A stretch of DNA of 64,000 nt from Plectrocnemia conspersa (GCA_009617715.1 VTFK01000013.1:1631001-1695000), one strand, 5' to 3'; counted from the first letter of the stretch, positions 28,301 to 38,456 are shown. Notes: a model not told the origin generated them from the letters alone. A program made the numbers and translations.

Positions 28301-29683
28301 ATTTTCACTGTACTTTTAGATTATCGACAGTTTATATATTAATTTGAAAGTAATAGTACATAATTCAATTTAATGTTATAAAATTGAGCAAAAATTACCA
28401 AAATCTTGAGATAATGCTATCTTGATATACAGAGAGAATCATACGGTGGCCTTGAATGTTTTCATTTGTGTTACTTCGTCATAGCAAGGAAATAGTAAAG
28501 GTTGCTTTTTCTGTTTAATCATCTTATTAAATAAATAAAGATAACTCTGAAGAGATTATTGTATTATCAAAATATTAATTCTGTGTTAGCAAAATGGTGG
28601 ATAAAAGAAATTTTAATTCTCAGATAATTTATTGTGCATAAATCACAAATGTAGAAGTAATAATGTCAAGTTTTTTGCCTTAATGTCATAAATCTGTTTT
28701 CTGTTTATAAGACTACAAACACTGATAAGGAATTTAACTATCGTTTAATGAAGAGATATAATAATGTCTGTCATTAAATTAAATGACATGCAATAACAAT
28801 TATCGTTAATCAAACATATTTATAACGTGAATAAATAAGCTAGGTGTAAACATTAAAAAACTAAGCAATTGAGTTTTTTAATCTTGTTAGTAATAAAACA
28901 CTATTTAAAAAAGATTTTTTACTAACATTTAATCACAAAAATATTTCCTATATTCTATGTTGATTAAAAATTAAGAGCAAGATCAAATATGTTTTTAAAA
29001 TCTGGTATTACATTTTATCTCAATACTCCGGAAACATTCAGCTTCTCTGGCGTAACATTGTACACCATGACTCCCATGCGATATATCCATTCGTATGTTA
29101 TCCAAAATTAAAGTAGTCAAAGTTTGGAATCTGTACCAAGCATGGAGTTTCATTTTACAACACGACTCCCGGTACTATAAACTTCAACAATTACACAGGG
29201 CAGCAGCAGTAGCGAACAAACTTCGCCGTAAACTTCACTAATATTAATTAACTATTTCCTTTCCGGCCGGGGGAGATTGTTTGCCGTAAATCATTTCGCA
29301 AGATTCGCATTAAATAAAATTTCATTGCCGCTTAATACCGCCCAAGGGTTTTGATTAAATTTTTAATTAAAATTAATGCTATACCCCTTCGAGTGTTAAT
29401 AATAACAACTCTCTGTTAACTGCCAATTGCGCTGTGTCATATTTATTTGCGACAGTTATTAAAAACAATTTTAATATCTTACCTGATGACTTAATCGATC
29501 TAGTTGCAAGGTTAAATTCAAGCTGGATTTTTCGCTGTAGTAAACAGTGTAACCCCAGGCAGAACCGCACCATTGTCCTTGGGGCGCAGGTAATCCTAAT
29601 TCTTGTATACTCATGTGACCATCAGGACATCCCTCGGATGTAAACGACACAAATTTGCCGACAGTGAACGTGTCAAAGGTCAA
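4317..29683 (-). CDS. CUB-domain protein, partial (3 internal exons)
   Basis: Three minus-strand exons with good splice signals join in frame: 29683-29483 (67 codons), 5064-4828 (79 codons) and 4423-4317 (35 codons plus 2 nt). The first two junctions are phase 0; the last exon ends in phase 2 before GTAAGT. Exon one carries the end of a CUB-like domain (GCPDGHMSIQ, GQWCGSAWGY). Exon two begins GIGFNFDFKL, ends that domain, then has a linker and the start of a second CUB domain with the hallmark SPNYPGVYP followed by NVTCLYRI. Exon three continues it (HKIHIKDQIVKYDRS). CUB modules are extracellular protein-binding folds, so this is likely a secreted or membrane-anchored adhesion or receptor protein; I cannot name the orthologue. 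Upstream exons must lie right of 29683 and downstream exons left of 4317. The intron between exons one and two is 24,418 nt. Confidence 0.8.
6236..6271. repeat. short perfect inverted repeat
   Basis: Two perfect 15-bp arms (TCCTAAAATTATAAA and its complement) surround a 6-nt A/T spacer. It may be a decayed MITE end or a chance A/T palindrome; no gene is adjacent. Confidence 0.5.
8605..8654. repeat. hairpin-forming inverted repeat
   Basis: The left arm CCTGTTGAAATATCACAATT(TA) at 8605-8626 pairs with 8632-8654 with one substitution and one extra base; the loop is about five nt. This is too regular for background A/T sequence. A foldback transposon remnant or a structured RNA are both possible. 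Confidence 0.55.
9154..9219. repeat. long hairpin with GCATGC at its apex
   Basis: The left arm (9154-9181) and right arm (9187-9219) are near-perfect complements, both containing GAGAGATAAG, with a 5-nt loop TGACC between two GCATGC hexamers. The right arm carries four extra bases. The stem of about 28 bp has a size and shape compatible with a pre-miRNA-like hairpin or a foldback element. It lies inside the large intron of the CUB gene. Confidence 0.6.
10586..10728 (-). other. unassigned candidate exon in CUB-gene intron
   Basis: On the minus strand a 47-codon open stretch lies between a possible acceptor (CGCCAG, poor pyrimidine tract) and a possible donor (GAG|GTCAGT). It includes YTYNLHTVYYPTELNYKCP and LSDDACWTFLVGFSRDE, a composition more protein-like than the local background. 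It would start in phase 1 and end in phase 0, so it cannot be a simple cassette between the two flanking CUB exons, which meet in phase 0. There is no in-frame ATG. It could belong to another transcript or be a conserved non-coding or transposon fragment. Confidence 0.2.
12960..14600 (+). mobile_element. decayed jockey-type LINE (ORF1 end and ORF2 start)
   Basis: The plus strand shows a fragment resembling the C-terminal end of a jockey ORF1 (MMTKLLKRMDLM, stop near 13088). At 13141 follows the typical opening of ORF2, the endonuclease/reverse transcriptase polyprotein (LRIAFWNANGLAQHSQEVKT). Around 13305-13420 endonuclease-like residues continue (HIQATTVEVAEMHRAIKIND, then HSKHKIK) with a TGA stop between them. 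Further downstream only weak similarity to the linker before the RT domain remains (near 14160-14330). Many stops and frame changes show it is dead. The right boundary is uncertain. Confidence 0.65.
14600..17380. other. intronic region with two GC-elevated islands
   Basis: Mostly A/T-rich intron of the CUB gene. GC-elevated islands lie at about 15200-15660 and 16860-17110. In the first, a 54-codon ATG frame (15227-15391, very basic, with KRSPRKRQK) overlaps another open frame (15201-15428) containing LSQEPEPWVFQDIFE before a GT. Neither resembles a known family and I cannot choose between them. Conserved regulatory DNA is as likely as coding sequence. Confidence 0.35.
17390..18170 (+). mobile_element. 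probable LTR retrotransposon remnant
   Basis: Around 17445-17560 the plus strand reads like a decayed gypsy-type integrase core (IVTDRWSGHLQ, then LSDTIAHLKIAKTV), broken by stops soon after. About 250 bp downstream, 17935-18170 is a dispersed repeat with a second, similar copy at about 59890-60110 in the same orientation. The copies share an identical palindromic stretch, CAGACGAAGTGTCTGAG. The order integrase then repeat suggests the repeat is part of an LTR. This is inference: I cannot see a primer-binding site or a matching upstream LTR. Confidence 0.4.
18171..25200. other. large intron with GC-elevated islands
   Basis: Intronic on the minus strand. Long A/T-rich stretches are interrupted by GC-elevated islands at about 18600-19060, 19540-20120, 23200-23330 (with a local TCGGATATCGGATATCGG duplication) and 23600-24080. 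I recognise no coding family in them, and no frame combines length with splice signals. They are candidates for enhancers or other conserved non-coding elements. Confidence 0.4.
25205..25600 (-). repeat. dispersed repeat A, copy 1
   Basis: Read on the minus strand, this segment aligns along its length with the plus strand at about 46680-47015. Shared blocks include CTGGCGCAGGGAT, GTCTGCC motifs, TTGGCTGGATGATCGCTGC and TTTCTAAAGGCGTATAC. The copies are diverged and contain small indels. The sequence does not encode a recognised protein. Copy 1 lies directly downstream (minus strand) of a LINE ORF1-like fragment, so it may be part of that element. Confidence 0.65.
25657..25881 (-). mobile_element. 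LINE ORF1 (gag-like) fragment
   Basis: A 74-codon minus-strand frame contains IKIIYLAENKYKEAIQTI followed by YHTYGNKQNEYIRIMAKG and HHS. This resembles the conserved block of jockey-type ORF1 proteins, where a compact domain is followed by YHTY and a R(V/I)(V/M)(V/A)(K/R)G(L)HH segment. The frame then stops, so the copy is truncated. Next to dispersed repeat A on the same strand. Confidence 0.55.
26480..27230 (-). mobile_element. decayed Tc1-family transposase
   Basis: The minus strand reads as a broken Tc1-type DDE transposase. From N- to C-terminus: SGIYAKMPAK near 26990-26960, DKSKFNLFVSDG with VWRKSGER near 26895-26815, and PSNSLNLNPIENLWAIMG with KWELIHTLEKVWYEE near 26640-26505. The last block is the family's C-terminal signature; the preceding Trp codon has become TGA. 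Several stops and frame changes make it non-functional. I did not find clear terminal inverted repeats. Confidence 0.75.
27300..28060 (+). mobile_element. decayed mariner transposase
   Basis: The plus strand keeps mariner landmarks in order: NISYGSMQSILIDNLQMRRV followed by SAKFV (about 27402-27480), a stretch equivalent to the ITG(D/N)E block (ITGNKK near 27528), HHDNEPSHTFF near 27770, and a C-terminal WDKCIAS…FEED near 27955-28000. In-frame stops occur (for example just after KKLTV). The HHDNEPSH block corresponds to the HHDNAPAH motif with the second catalytic Asp. A terminal sequence with CACACCTCGTA lies near 28050. It sits next to a Tc1 relic in opposite orientation. Confidence 0.75.
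28070..29482. other. intronic, no gene seen
   Basis: A/T-rich with a mildly GC-elevated end (29030-29300). Intron of the CUB gene on the minus strand. The plus-strand frame at 29434-29643 is only the shadow of CUB exon 29483-29683. Confidence 0.5.
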
Positions 29684-30097
29684 CTGAAACAAAATAAAAT
29701 AATCGTTAATTATATTTTATATTTTCTGTTTGATTATGCTGATTTATTATGACATAATAATAAACAATGCTATTTGACATTACACAAATATTTTTAATTG
29801 CCTAAAATCTAATTAAAAAATATTATTACGTAACTATAGAACATGCATATAAAATACAATATTTAATTTTAGCTTGGTTGGTTCAGTTTTTAATCTACAA
29901 ATTATGTATACCATTTTATATTAATGGTAACCTGAAATGTGTAAATATTGTATTTTTATTTAATTAAAAGTAAATAATTCACATTTTTTTATTATTTTCA
30001 GTGAGGTAGTATTTATAATATATATATATTTCTGGTAATATAGATTTTATTTATATATGTAGAAAAAATATTAGCAATTTAGTAACTTGTTGAGAGC

Positions 30098-30146
30098 AAG
30101 TCGTGTAAATATTATATATTTAATATATACAATATTTACACGACTT
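30098..30146. repeat. palindrome with 16-bp perfect arms
   Basis: AAGTCGTGTAAATATT at 30098-30113 is perfectly complementary to 30131-30146, with a 17-nt A/T-rich spacer. The GTCGTG core makes chance pairing of A/T runs unlikely. Probably the ends of a very short MITE. Confidence 0.6.
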
Positions 30147-30318
30147 TAATACATATATACAATACTTTTATAAATATTAAAGAATATATAATAGCATTAA
30201 AAATTAGCCATGAATGAAGTTGTTAAGACTATGTCGTATAAAATACGCTTAAGGCCAAGAAAGGAGATTAACGGCCAACGAATGATCATTTTACGATTGC
30301 TTAAATATGCTTAAACGA

Positions 30319-30401
30319 GTCCTTGGAATTCGAATCAATTTAATACATATATACAATGGAATTCGAAACTTTAATTTCGCTGTCCTTGGAATTCGAATCA
30401 A
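30319..30401. repeat. local direct duplication
   Basis: GTCCTTGGAATTCGAATCAA occurs at 30319-30338 and again at 30382-30401. The intervening piece contains TTAATACATATATACAAT, which also follows the palindrome at 30146-30163. This indicates local slippage or repeated short insertions. Confidence 0.65.
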
Positions 30402-31426
30402 AACCTATTTTGTTATTATTTTTATACTACAAATAATAAGCTATTCCTAAAAATTAAAAATTTTGGTAATATATATTTTAATTTATTATTTTAAAATTTT
30501 AGATGTGTTGAAAGTCAGTATTCATAAACTCGATTACGAATTAATAACAATTAAAATGAAAATATTTATATCCTAATTAGAAAATAATGAAAATATTATA
30601 GGTTATTTAAAAACCTACACATATTTATATATAATTATACCTACGTTAAATTATTAAAACGAAATGTTTATTATTGTTTCATATACCGACCAATCTGACA
30701 ATAAACAACTGTCATATATTTTTATAGAGGAAGACAGATATAGCCATAATATCTGCCAACTTTACATAAGATAATATGAGGCCTTGTCTTTAATAACAAA
30801 ATTAATTTTAGCAATTAAAACAAAGAGGTTCTTACCAACTTTTCTACATAAATAAAAGGCATAAACGTTTAAATAAAAATCTACACATATTTCATTTAAT
30901 TAACATAATAAATTTATATAATAATTCAGGTTAGCTATTTAATATTAAAATAAAAACTATTTATTTTAAAAATAAGAAAATATTTAAAATTAAAAAAACT
31001 ATTAAGGAACCTTATAGTATTATTATAATAATTTTAATTATTAATATTGAAAGTCAAAAGACCAATTGTGATTAATCTTTATTCAATCTATCATAAACAA
31101 ATAAGATTTAAAGTAATAATCATAATAATAATATAGAACGTCTTTGTTCAAATAAGTAAGGAGACAATGAATACAATACATATTGAATACATACATGGAA
31201 AAACTATTTACACTTCTTATTTATTATCTACATAGTAAAAGTTGTTTTAATTATTATGCATTTATTATTAAAATAATACTTTTGTATTTTTTATGTGTAT
31301 ATAACCAGTTTACAGTACAAAAGAAACATGTTTTTATTTATTAGAATATTAAAATGTACTATACTTATTACTAGAATATTGAATATACATTAATGTATGT
31401 TTCAAAGCAGTTGCTGGAAATTCGTA

Positions 31427-31470
31427 TCAGTCGATTATGATACCTCTTAGAAATAACATCTCGCGCGCTT
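31427..31470 (+). promoter_or_regulatory. candidate UGT-a initiator and 5' UTR exon
   Basis: TCAGTC at 31427-31432 matches the arthropod initiator (TCAGT). A possible 5' UTR exon would run from it to a weak donor at 31471 (GTAATG). The intron would then end with TTTTTAG at 31592, directly before the ATG at 31593. The pattern is supported by the same arrangement in UGT-d and UGT-b. Confidence 0.35.
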
Positions 31471-31592
31471 GTAATGTTAATGTATAATTAATTTCAATAT
31501 GTATTTAAGTTGCGTATATAGTGTAAAAGTAAATATAAAATAATATATCACGTAAAAAATAATTGTACATTTAAAAATATCATGATTTTTAG

Positions 31593-34280
31593 ATGAACTT
31601 TTGGTTAATTTTGTCTCTATTGGCAATAGTGTGTAAAATATGCAGTTCTTCAAGAATACTAGTGCTAGCTCCATTTTCTGGCAAATCTCATTACTTGCAA
31701 ATTAAAGTGATTACTGCTGAATTAGCAGAGAGAGGTCACGATGTAACAGCAATTACGTCGTATTATGAAAAAGGTGCAAAATACAGACAAATTGTGATCG
31801 AGAAGCACATGATTTGGGAAATGCGTTCGTATTGTTTATTTTTATTTATTACCAAAATGCATTATTTGATAATTTATTGATTTAATGATATTACTGTTTC
31901 AAAAGACCTTGTGTAACATTCAATATTTTCATGATAACTTAGACTGATTAGTGCAATAACTACGATTTATTATTTTTTTTATAGTTGGTGATAAACCTGA
32001 TATATTTGCGTTGGAAAATTACGATTTCAAACAAAATTTGCAATTATTGTGGAGTGGTACGCTATTTTTAACCGAAGTGGCATTCAACAACAGTGAAGTA
32101 CAAGATTTTATCAAAAACGACCACTCACACTACGATCTTATCATAGTCGAGTTATTTCATCAAGAGTCGTTATACATGTTCAAACATAAATATAAAGCGC
32201 CCATGATAGGTATTTCAACTATGGGATTCACTCAGTTCATTGGAGATTTTATTGGAAATCCTTTGGTATTGCCATACATGAGTCACGAGTTTTTAAACTT
32301 TGGAAACGAGTTAACATTTTACGAGAGGTTGAAAAATATTTATGTTACTTATTATGATTTGTTATTGAAATACAATTGCATGTATCCAAAACATCAATTG
32401 TTGGCTGAAAATAATTTTAATGACTTGGAAAAACCATTGCCTCAAATTACTGATTTGGAAAAGGAATTTTCTATGGTTTTTATCAATACCATTACAGCTA
32501 CGATGTCGTGAGACCTTATGTTCCAGGATTGGTAGAAATCGGAGGTGTTCACATAACGAAGCCGAAAAAATTGCCAGATGTAAATAATGAACTATTTAGG
32601 TTATTCAAATAGTAGTGGCTGATTATTAACTTTGAAATGAAAATCCTGTGTATATGAATATTTAGATGCTACGTATATTAAAATAATAATTGAAATCAAC
32701 AAACTAAAAAGTTAACAACATTATTTTGTAAAACTATCAAAATGTAAAGAAATTAAAAATGTGACGTAAAGATGTATTTAATTTACCAAAATGTGATTAT
32801 GTTATTACATTATTAAATTTAATTTGCTGTAATTAAAAAATATATAATATAGCTCATCACACTAAAATATGTAGCAATTTCGTCAACAAAGTTAGTTGGG
32901 GGGGGGGGGTCTTCAATATTTATTAATAGGTTTTTATTTATTATTTTGGCAAAAAATAAATGTCAGTTTAATTATAACACACAAAAATTTACAAAGTATT
33001 GCGATTTACAATATCGACCAAATTTTAGGTTCTCCATAGAGTAATTAAGATCTTTCTTTGACAAAATATTAAAAAAATATTTTTGTTGAGAACAAATTAA
33101 ACTTTGAACTGCACTTGTGAAAAATAATGAATATTAAAAATACTTTATAGATATTAAATCGTGCTAGATTGACACTAATATAATATTGGTTCCTAATATT
33201 TTAGAAATACTCCTACTAAATTAAATAAACGTGTAACTAAAATATTGCAAAAATTTAGGTTATTGTTGTTATCATTTTTTTAGGAAAAAAGCATTTTTTT
33301 TTACTATCAAATAGTTTTAAGAAAACGATTATGTAATCTAAAATTTACTATGTTTGTAACAAAAGCATTAGAAAAATGTAACAGATAATATTTAATTATG
33401 TCAACGTCAGCCTTTACTATTTGAATCAGCCTAATAATTCAACTTGATTAAATGTTCCTGTGATTTACTTAATTTATCTTTTCAGGACATCCAACAGTTT
33501 TTGGATGGAGCTATAGAAGGAGCGATCTTTTTCAGCTTTGGCTCAAATATACAATGTAAAGACATGCCCAAGGATAAAATACAAATTCTCATGAACGTTT
33601 TTAGAAAGACAAAATTAAGAGTACTTTGGAAGTGGGAGGACGACCACATGACCAACAAACCTGACAACGTCATGATAGGTAAATGGTTACCGCAGAACGA
33701 CATTTTGGGTATGTATTATAAAAAAACATATAAACCTCAATAAATATTTAACAATTTACGATATCTTTCAGCGCATCCTAACGTTAAAATATTCATGGGT
33801 CACGGTGGGCTTTTAAGCACTCAGGAGGCTATATATCACGGTGTGCCCGTCATCGGTTTTCCATTCTACGCAGACCAGCATTTAAACATTAAAAAGGCCG
33901 TAAAAACAGGATACGCCTTGAAATTAGGTTTCATGAGCCTCACGGAACAGATATTGACCGATGCCATCAATAAATTAATAACGGACCCTAAATATAAAGA
34001 AAAGGCTCAGGAGCTGTCTTTATCTTTTAGAGACAGGCCTCTGTCGGCTATGGATAACACTATGTACTGGATCGAATATGTTATAAGGCACAAAGGAGCT
34101 CGTTTTCTCAAATCACCTTTAATAGATATACCGTTTTATATTTACTATATGTTGGACATACTGTTGTTTGCAACTTTCAGTTTGATGGTTGCGTTAAGTA
34201 TAGTGATTTACACGTTTAAGTGTATTTGTAGGAAAAATAATGTGAATAAATCTAAAAATATAAATAAAAAAATACAGTAA
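31593..34280 (+). CDS. UGT-a, UDP-glycosyltransferase with frameshift
   Basis: Exons: 31593-31824, 31985-32579, 33486-33708, 33772-34280. Expected product is about 519 aa, the usual family length. A signal peptide (about 1-20) precedes PFSGKSH; His33 aligns with the UGT catalytic His. Exon 2 carries the acceptor domain (IIVELFHQESLYMF), exon 3 the start of the donor domain (WKWEDD, KWLPQNDIL), and exon 4 the signature FMGHGGLLSTQEA…YADQ, a membrane anchor and a tail ending KKIQ, a KKXX ER-retrieval motif. Near 32490 one base is missing compared with its paralogues: frame 1 stops at 32511 while the next frame continues to exon end with YVPGLVEIGGVHI. Exon 2 is 595 nt rather than the 596 its phases require. 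The intron 1 donor (GTTCGT) is also weak. It is a recent pseudogene or a sequence error; everything else is intact. AATAAA at 34352. Confidence 0.85.
32899..32910. repeat. G12 homopolymer in UGT-a intron 2
   Basis: Twelve consecutive G (after GTTAGTT) in otherwise A/T-rich DNA. Such runs are mutation- and sequencing-error-prone. Confidence 0.8.
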
Positions 34281-36320
34281 ATAAGAATGTTTGCCACAAT
34301 TACCAAAAAATGTTCATACTCTCATTAGTTATACACTTTTATTAAATGTTTAATAAAAATATTAATTATATTTCTTTACTTTCTTAAATTATTCATCAAT
34401 ACACTTAATTAATTCAAACTCTAAATGTTTTATATTTAGTTTTATTTAAATTATTAAATAATAAATATTTTTTATTATCGATCATAGATGGCAATACAAT
34501 ATTGAAAAATCGATAAAAATATTTTTGTTTAAACTTATAGATGGCGTGTTATTTTTTCTACACAATTAATTTATCTATCAATAAAAATAATAAAATACGA
34601 AACACATTAATCTAGCTTTCTTGGACAAGATAAAATATACAAATATTTACATTTTATATTTATTAGTTAAATCATGTACAATATATCTTATATGAAAAAA
34701 TATAAAATCGTAATTTACCTACAAATAAAAATGTTACTTTGACAACACTTCTCAACATTTGATAAATATTTTTTTGGATCAGTAGCATAAAATATATTTG
34801 TACATAGACTTTTTAACACCAAATTGATATTATACATAACTGTAATTCTTACCATTTTTTGTCAAAATCTTAATATTTTATTTGTTAACTGCACTATTTA
34901 TTATAAAAACTTAAAATAAAATGAAATATGATATAAGCTGTTGATTGAACTAAACAAAAGAAATAATAATGAAAAAATATATGAATATCATATTTTTCAA
35001 ATTATATTATGTTGTTTTAAATATATATGTATATATACATTTTATATAAAACGATTTAAATATATAACACTGTATTTAAAAATTAAAAATAATCAAGCTG
35101 GCGGTTTATGACAGTTAATTAATGTTTTTTGATGAATAGTAGAGTAAAAACTTTTATGGCGGTGTGTTGCAATAATTGTCCGTATTTTTAAATGAATTAT
35201 AAACATTTACTACCAATTTTTTTACGTGAGTGTTTCTACTAAGACGACTAGCATCAGACTATTTAATTGCTTTTGACGTTTGTTATTGACTTCCAAAAAG
35301 TTAAACTGATTTTTTTACAAAAATAAGGTATGAAATACAATTTTCCCTATTAATGTTTTGATTTAAAGATATACATAGATACTAGGTGGACCGTCTATAG
35401 CTTGCATTATCTGCGAGTTAACTCTTGACGATTCAAAATGACAGCTCAATTGAACCAAATCTGACGATTGAAATGGAAAGGCTGCACTTTTACGGAGTTT
35501 AAAATTTTGGCTGGTATTGGGTTCGAGGCGTAAATATAAGGGTGGCAATCTTAGAAGTTTGTCACCGGTCAAAAAATATTCTAGTTACGCTTCTGTATTG
35601 GGTTATCTGTTTTAATTTGGCGCTAGTAGCAGTCTCAGGACTAAATTCGCTATTAAGCGCGTATTTCAATGTCCAAAGTGAAGTAGAAAGTGATTTTTCT
35701 ACCGTTGTTTTTTGATTTATATTTATTAGTATTATTTTATAAATATTACAATCATGATTTGGCAGCTTTCTACAATGCGACATGATGGACATATGTTTTT
35801 TTTAGCGCTGCAGGTGCATTATAATTTTGGATTACGTACGATTTTTGTGTCTGTAGAAATGATTTTTTTTTTTCATATTGCTTATCGGTTAAAAGCAGGA
35901 GACGGGGAGTGAACTTTTTTTGTATTGCGATGTTGGATTATACTTATGTTCATATGTCGTTATAAATATGTATTCTTTATAGCAGGAATCTACTTTACTG
36001 GTTTATTATAGGCAACTGATATTTTATAGCTATAAATCAAAGTTTATTAACACTCATTTCATTTTTATTATAATTTGATTTTGTTAATAAATCCCATTTT
36101 TTAGCTTTCTAAAGTTATTAAAACCATTTTTTTAAATTATTTTACGGCAGGAAGTAAATAAAATGGATTTAGTAGTTCAAAATGGACCATTTTTGAACTA
36201 ACGGATTATAAAATAAATAATTTTTAATTAGTTCCGTTTGTAATTACTAATTTGTGACTTGCATATATGTATGATAAATACATAAATCCTATTTTAAAAA
36301 CGTCTATTGCGTTGTAAGAA
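34281..36320. other. intergenic spacer, UGT-a to UGT-b
   Basis: A/T-rich intergenic DNA beginning with the UGT-a 3' end. A less A/T-rich patch lies at 35380-35680. No gene recognised; the open frames on the minus strand there look random. Confidence 0.5.
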
Positions 36321-37990
36321 AATTTTAGCGTCATAGCGCTTGTTCATTGTCCACAAAATTTTGCTCAAGTACCATTGTTTATGTGCACAATATGTTATAA
36401 AAAAAATGTATTTTTTGATTTTTTTAATAGTGTCAGGCTAATACAAATACTATATTGAAAGCGTTAATTGCATCGAAAATATTTTTTTTGCGTCATACCT
36501 TGCCATTCCTTTCTGGTGATCTGCTTAAAATCCAATAGTTTTTATGCACAATAATTGTTTTTGTGCATAAGTGCGTAAGCATAAAGTGATAAGTTATTAT
36601 AAAATGACGCAATCATTTTTTATTTTAATCGTTTTGGAAATTTTTGCGCCATACCGCCGGTATATTGTCATTATTTTTTTTTTAACAATCCGATCAAATT
36701 TATTTATTTTATTAATTTAAATTAAATTAGTATCACCGCAAACTAACAGTTGCCGTGAAATTCTGGAAAACTGGAACTATTGATTTGTGAGTACAAAGTT
36801 TATATTATCTTAGCACGTTAACATTAACATCATCCCCAACTTTGTGTGTCTATGGAGGGACCGTCTCTCAAGACCGGATGAAAGAGTTGCAATATTTGTA
36901 AATAAATTAATAGAACGTTGTGATGAAAATTAAACATAAAAGTATAATAATAATAATTGTCGCAGGTTATAGTTCCCCAGAATCTGAATTAACCTGTAAT
37001 GATCTCGATGCGGTGTTTGGTCTTGGGGATTTGGTGATTTTAATCGGAGATCTCAACGCTAGAAGCGTGCATTGGAATTGTTTCGGTGTGAATCGATCAA
37101 GGACGACACTTTAAACTACTTGAACGACACGGATACGATTTTAAACACCGTATCCTACCAACTGCACGACACCGGAAATTTTAGATTTTGCGTTAAGGGT
37201 AATGCTCAGATCTCATATATGCGATGCATTCAGACTTTAACCACCTTCTTGTGTTTTCTACACGGAGGGTGAGGCTGAGGTTATCTATAAAATTGTCTTC
37301 GATTATAACAATGCTGATGTAATTTTTTTTTAAACTACAATTTTTACCCTTGGGCTATAACCACAAACGTTTTGTTTTATATTCCTATTTTTTTTTATAA
37401 AATTGTGGCTAATAACTAATTGTGAACATAAAAATAGTAATACACCAGTAATATTTATATTATATATAATATACAGGTCACAAATGGTGGTCACAAAATA
37501 ATATTGTACATAGTAATATTTCAATACAATTTTTTTTTATTAAAATTGTAATTATTTTTAACTGTTTCTGTTTCTGTAGATGCCAATAATATTGTTCTTA
37601 TATTTCTGTTTCGAAAAAATTCTTCCAAGCTGACATAAACCCAATCTTTAAAATGGGAATTGCATTGAAATGAAAATGTCATTTTCATGCCACTGGTTTA
37701 TTGTTTTTATCCACAATCATTGTTTTTGCGTATGTTTCTGCAAAACAATGGGTTATGTTAATAAAAGCATTCTTTTAAAATTTTAACCGTTGTAGGCTAC
37801 CATAATTTTATCTTGATTTGCGCCGGAAAGAAAATTTTAGCATCATACCGCTAGTCAATTTTTCTTTCAGCTCCATTCTAACAATCTTTCGGCTCAAATA
37901 CCGTTGCTTTTATGCATATTTATTAATTTTATTTAGAGTAATCCTTAAGTAAATTTAAGTGTCATACCGCTAGTCAACTCTATTTAAAAT
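36310..37990. repeat. diverged repeated unit with CATACCGC core
   Basis: A motif of the type AATTTTAGCGTCATACCGCTAG recurs at about 36320-36345, 36489-36505, 36645-36660, 37831-37860 and 37953-37980. It is often followed within about 60 nt by a CCATTGTTT or CCGTTGCTTTTATGCA-like segment. Copies are diverged and unevenly spaced. A LINE fragment (36900-37270) sits between them, which would fit insertion into an older array. Confidence 0.5.
36920..37270 (+). mobile_element. LINE endonuclease fragment
   Basis: Two overlapping plus-strand frames give AGYSSPESELTCNDLDAVFG, then LVILIGDLNARSVHWNCFG, and after a frame change KDDTLNYLNDTDTILNTVSY. GDLNAR plus a following HWN is the core of the apurinic-type endonuclease domain of jockey-like LINE ORF2 proteins. 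Only this part of ORF2 is present, with one frameshift, so the copy is a truncated relic. Confidence 0.75.
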
Positions 37991-38324
37991 ACAGTATTTC
38001 TGACTCAGATTTAGAGTAATCATTAAAAATGTAGAGTGAAAAATTTTTCATTTCTCAAAATAAATAATATATATTATGATTTAACTTACGTTCATAATCA
38101 TTGTTTTATAAGAGTGACACACCATTGAGATATAGACAAAGCAAAGTCTGTTTTTGATTATCGAACTATTGATCATTGAACTTATATTTTTAAGTTATTC
38201 ATGTCTGTTTTATTCACAACTGTGAATAAATAAATAATGCATGAATAAAATGTTTCTCAAATTAGTTAGTATATATATTGTTTAATAATACAAGTGTTTG
38301 AGAATTAATGGTCAGAATTGAGAA

Positions 38325-38456
38325 TCAGTGTACACACAATACTGGTTATTTACAAGGTCGCTTTTGACGGAGCGCATCGTCTATTGAACAGCGATTACAG
38401 AGTTTTAAGATTAAAGTTACAAATATCGATAGCAAGTAGTTCTAAAACGCCTCAAG
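38325..38456 (+). promoter_or_regulatory. candidate UGT-b initiator and 5' UTR exon
   Basis: TCAGTG at 38325-38330 resembles an arthropod initiator. A possible UTR exon runs to AAG|GTATTT at 38456/38457. The intron would end with TTTGTAG at 38575, immediately before the ATG. Inferred from the shared layout with UGT-d. Confidence 0.35.

Larger units (their letters stand above)
29684..31420. other. AT-rich spacer between CUB exon and UGT cluster
   Basis: Very A/T-rich. It contains a 16-bp-arm palindrome (30098-30146) and a duplicated block near 30319-30401, listed separately. I see no exon. If the CUB gene continues to the right, this is also intronic on the minus strand. Confidence 0.5.

Noticed and set aside
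33482..33703. Minus-strand frames opposite the UGT exon 3 copies (also 39631-39891, 42508-42729, 50746-50928, 57702-57908)
   Set aside because: The same antisense shadow recurs opposite each conserved exon 3, so it reflects the plus-strand coding sequence.
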